This document shows, piece by piece, positions 63,101-64,000 of a DNA stretch of 64,000 nucleotides; within the stretch, counting starts at the first letter, position 1, and every line of letters begins with the position of its first letter. The stretch is from the NCBI GenBank assembly GCA_040954595.2, contig CM082586.2:10168001-10232000 (forward strand), read 5' to 3'. Under the pieces are notes generated by a model. It saw only the letters and a list, made by a program, of their open reading frames with translations, had not been told where the DNA came from and ran no database searches. A program made the translations under genes and the position numbers. Source of the DNA: Balanoglossus misakiensis. Taxonomy: Eukaryota; Hemichordata.

Positions 63101-64000
63101 TAGGCCTATTACGTGCTCTGCGCCTCACAACAGAATTCGGTAAATAAACGAGGCTGTTTGGAAGCAACCATGGAAATTTTAGAACTATCCGTCGATCTAC
63201 AGAGTCTAGTGGAAAAATGTCTTATGCGCATAGGCCTATCATGTGTTCTGCGCCTCACAACAGAATTCGGTAAATAAACGAGGCTGTTTGGAAGCAACCA
63301 TGGACATTGTACAACTATCCGTCGATCTACAAAGTCTAGTGGAAAACGTTCTTATGCGCATAGGCCTATCTATGTGTTATGCGCATCACAACAGAAATCG
63401 GTAAATAAACGAGGCTGTATTTGGAAGCAACCATGAAATTTTACAACTATCCGTCGATCTACAGAGTCTAGTGGAAAAATGTCTCATGCGCATAGGCCTA
63501 TCATGTGTTCTGCGCCTCACAACAGAAATCGGTAAATAAACGAGGCTGTTTGGAAGCAACCATGGAAATTTTACAGCTATCCGTCGATCTACAGAGTCTA
63601 GTGGAAACGTTCTTATGCGCATAGGCCTATATATGTGTTCTGCGCATCACAACAGAATTTTGTAAACAAACGAGGCTGTGTTTGGTAGCAACCATGGACA
63701 TTTTAGAACTATCTCTCGATCTACAGAGTCTATAGTGGAAAACTTTCTTATGCACATATGCCTATCTATGTGTTCTGCGCCTCACAACAGAATTCGGTAA
63801 ATAAACGAGGCTGTTTGGAAGCAACCATGGAAATTTTACAACTATCCGTCGATCTACAGAGTCTAGTGGAAAACGTTATTATGCGCATAGGCCTATATAT
63901 GTGTTCTGCGCATCACAACAGAATTTTGTAAACAAACGAGGCTGTGTTTGGAAGCAACCATGGACATTTTAGAACTATCTCTCGATCTACAGAGTCTATA
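60124..64000. repeat. Further copies of the 55.6-57 kb monomer order
   Basis: The order from 61314 to about 62320 matches that from 55644 (offset 5,670), and a shortened version starts at 60124. The remaining monomers to the window end are the CTCTCGATC and ATGCACATATGCC types of this arm. No non-satellite sequence is present. Confidence 0.75.

Larger units (their letters stand above)
35679..64000. repeat. Satellite array, right arm (about 132-bp monomer)
   Basis: This continues the left arm in the same orientation and phase: joining the sequence before 27621 to the sequence after 35682 rebuilds an ordinary monomer. About 215 monomers are present and the array leaves the window inside a monomer. 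Compared with positions 1-12800, this arm is rich in the CTCTCGATC, TATGCACATATGCC and AGAAATCGGTAAATAAACG variants. It also has more large, near-identical internal duplications. No unique sequence or gene was found in it. Confidence 0.97.

Overview
The window is almost entirely one eukaryotic satellite-DNA array. A single full-length LTR retrotransposon of the Ty3/gypsy (Metaviridae) type interrupts it at 27621-35678. Nothing looks prokaryotic: the monomers carry no genes, the element uses a tRNA-Ser primer site that fits animal tRNA-Ser, and its promoter (TATA plus TCAGTT initiator) and splice-like signals are metazoan in style. I read the host as an invertebrate animal. A mollusc is plausible but is only a guess, because no host gene is present to decide it.

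Layout. 1-27620 is the left arm of the array and 35679-64000 the right arm. Both consist of head-to-tail monomers of about 130-133 bp, roughly 420 in total, and the array runs off both ends of the window. Monomers fall into recognisable variants arranged in higher-order repeats (HORs): trimers (about 394-397 bp), a clear 527-bp tetramer, a 1,054-bp octamer, pentamers (about 660 bp), and 1,258-, 1,580- and 1,700-bp units. Still larger segments recur at offsets of about 3.0, 6.7 and 7.24 kb, some with only a handful of base differences. The first ~12.8 kb is dominated by one variant set (CCGTCGAT, GATGCTTTG). The rest carries more CTCTCGAT and ATGCACATC variants. The pattern fits repeated unequal exchange or amplification.

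The retrotransposon has 642-bp LTRs that I read as identical, TG...CA ends, a 4-bp target duplication (AAAT), a perfect 19-nt tRNA-Ser primer-binding site, an intact gag (474 codons) and an intact pol. Pol is reached by an apparent -1 ribosomal frameshift at TTTAAAT. Pol order is protease, reverse transcriptase, RNase H, integrase, GPY/F-like tail; there is no env. Gag is unusual: an RRM-like domain precedes a PNMA-like capsid, followed by a short coiled coil and one CCHC zinc knuckle. The same array segment without the insertion is present at about 42596-43625, so the pre-insertion site can be read directly.

How the parts work together: the 5' LTR would drive a full-length RNA, Gag would package it, the frameshift would yield Gag-Pol, tRNA-Ser would prime cDNA synthesis, and integrase would insert the copy. 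The satellite supplies the landing site and afterwards spreads or loses flanking copies by array turnover. Short open frames inside the satellite are by-products of the repeat and I do not annotate them as genes.
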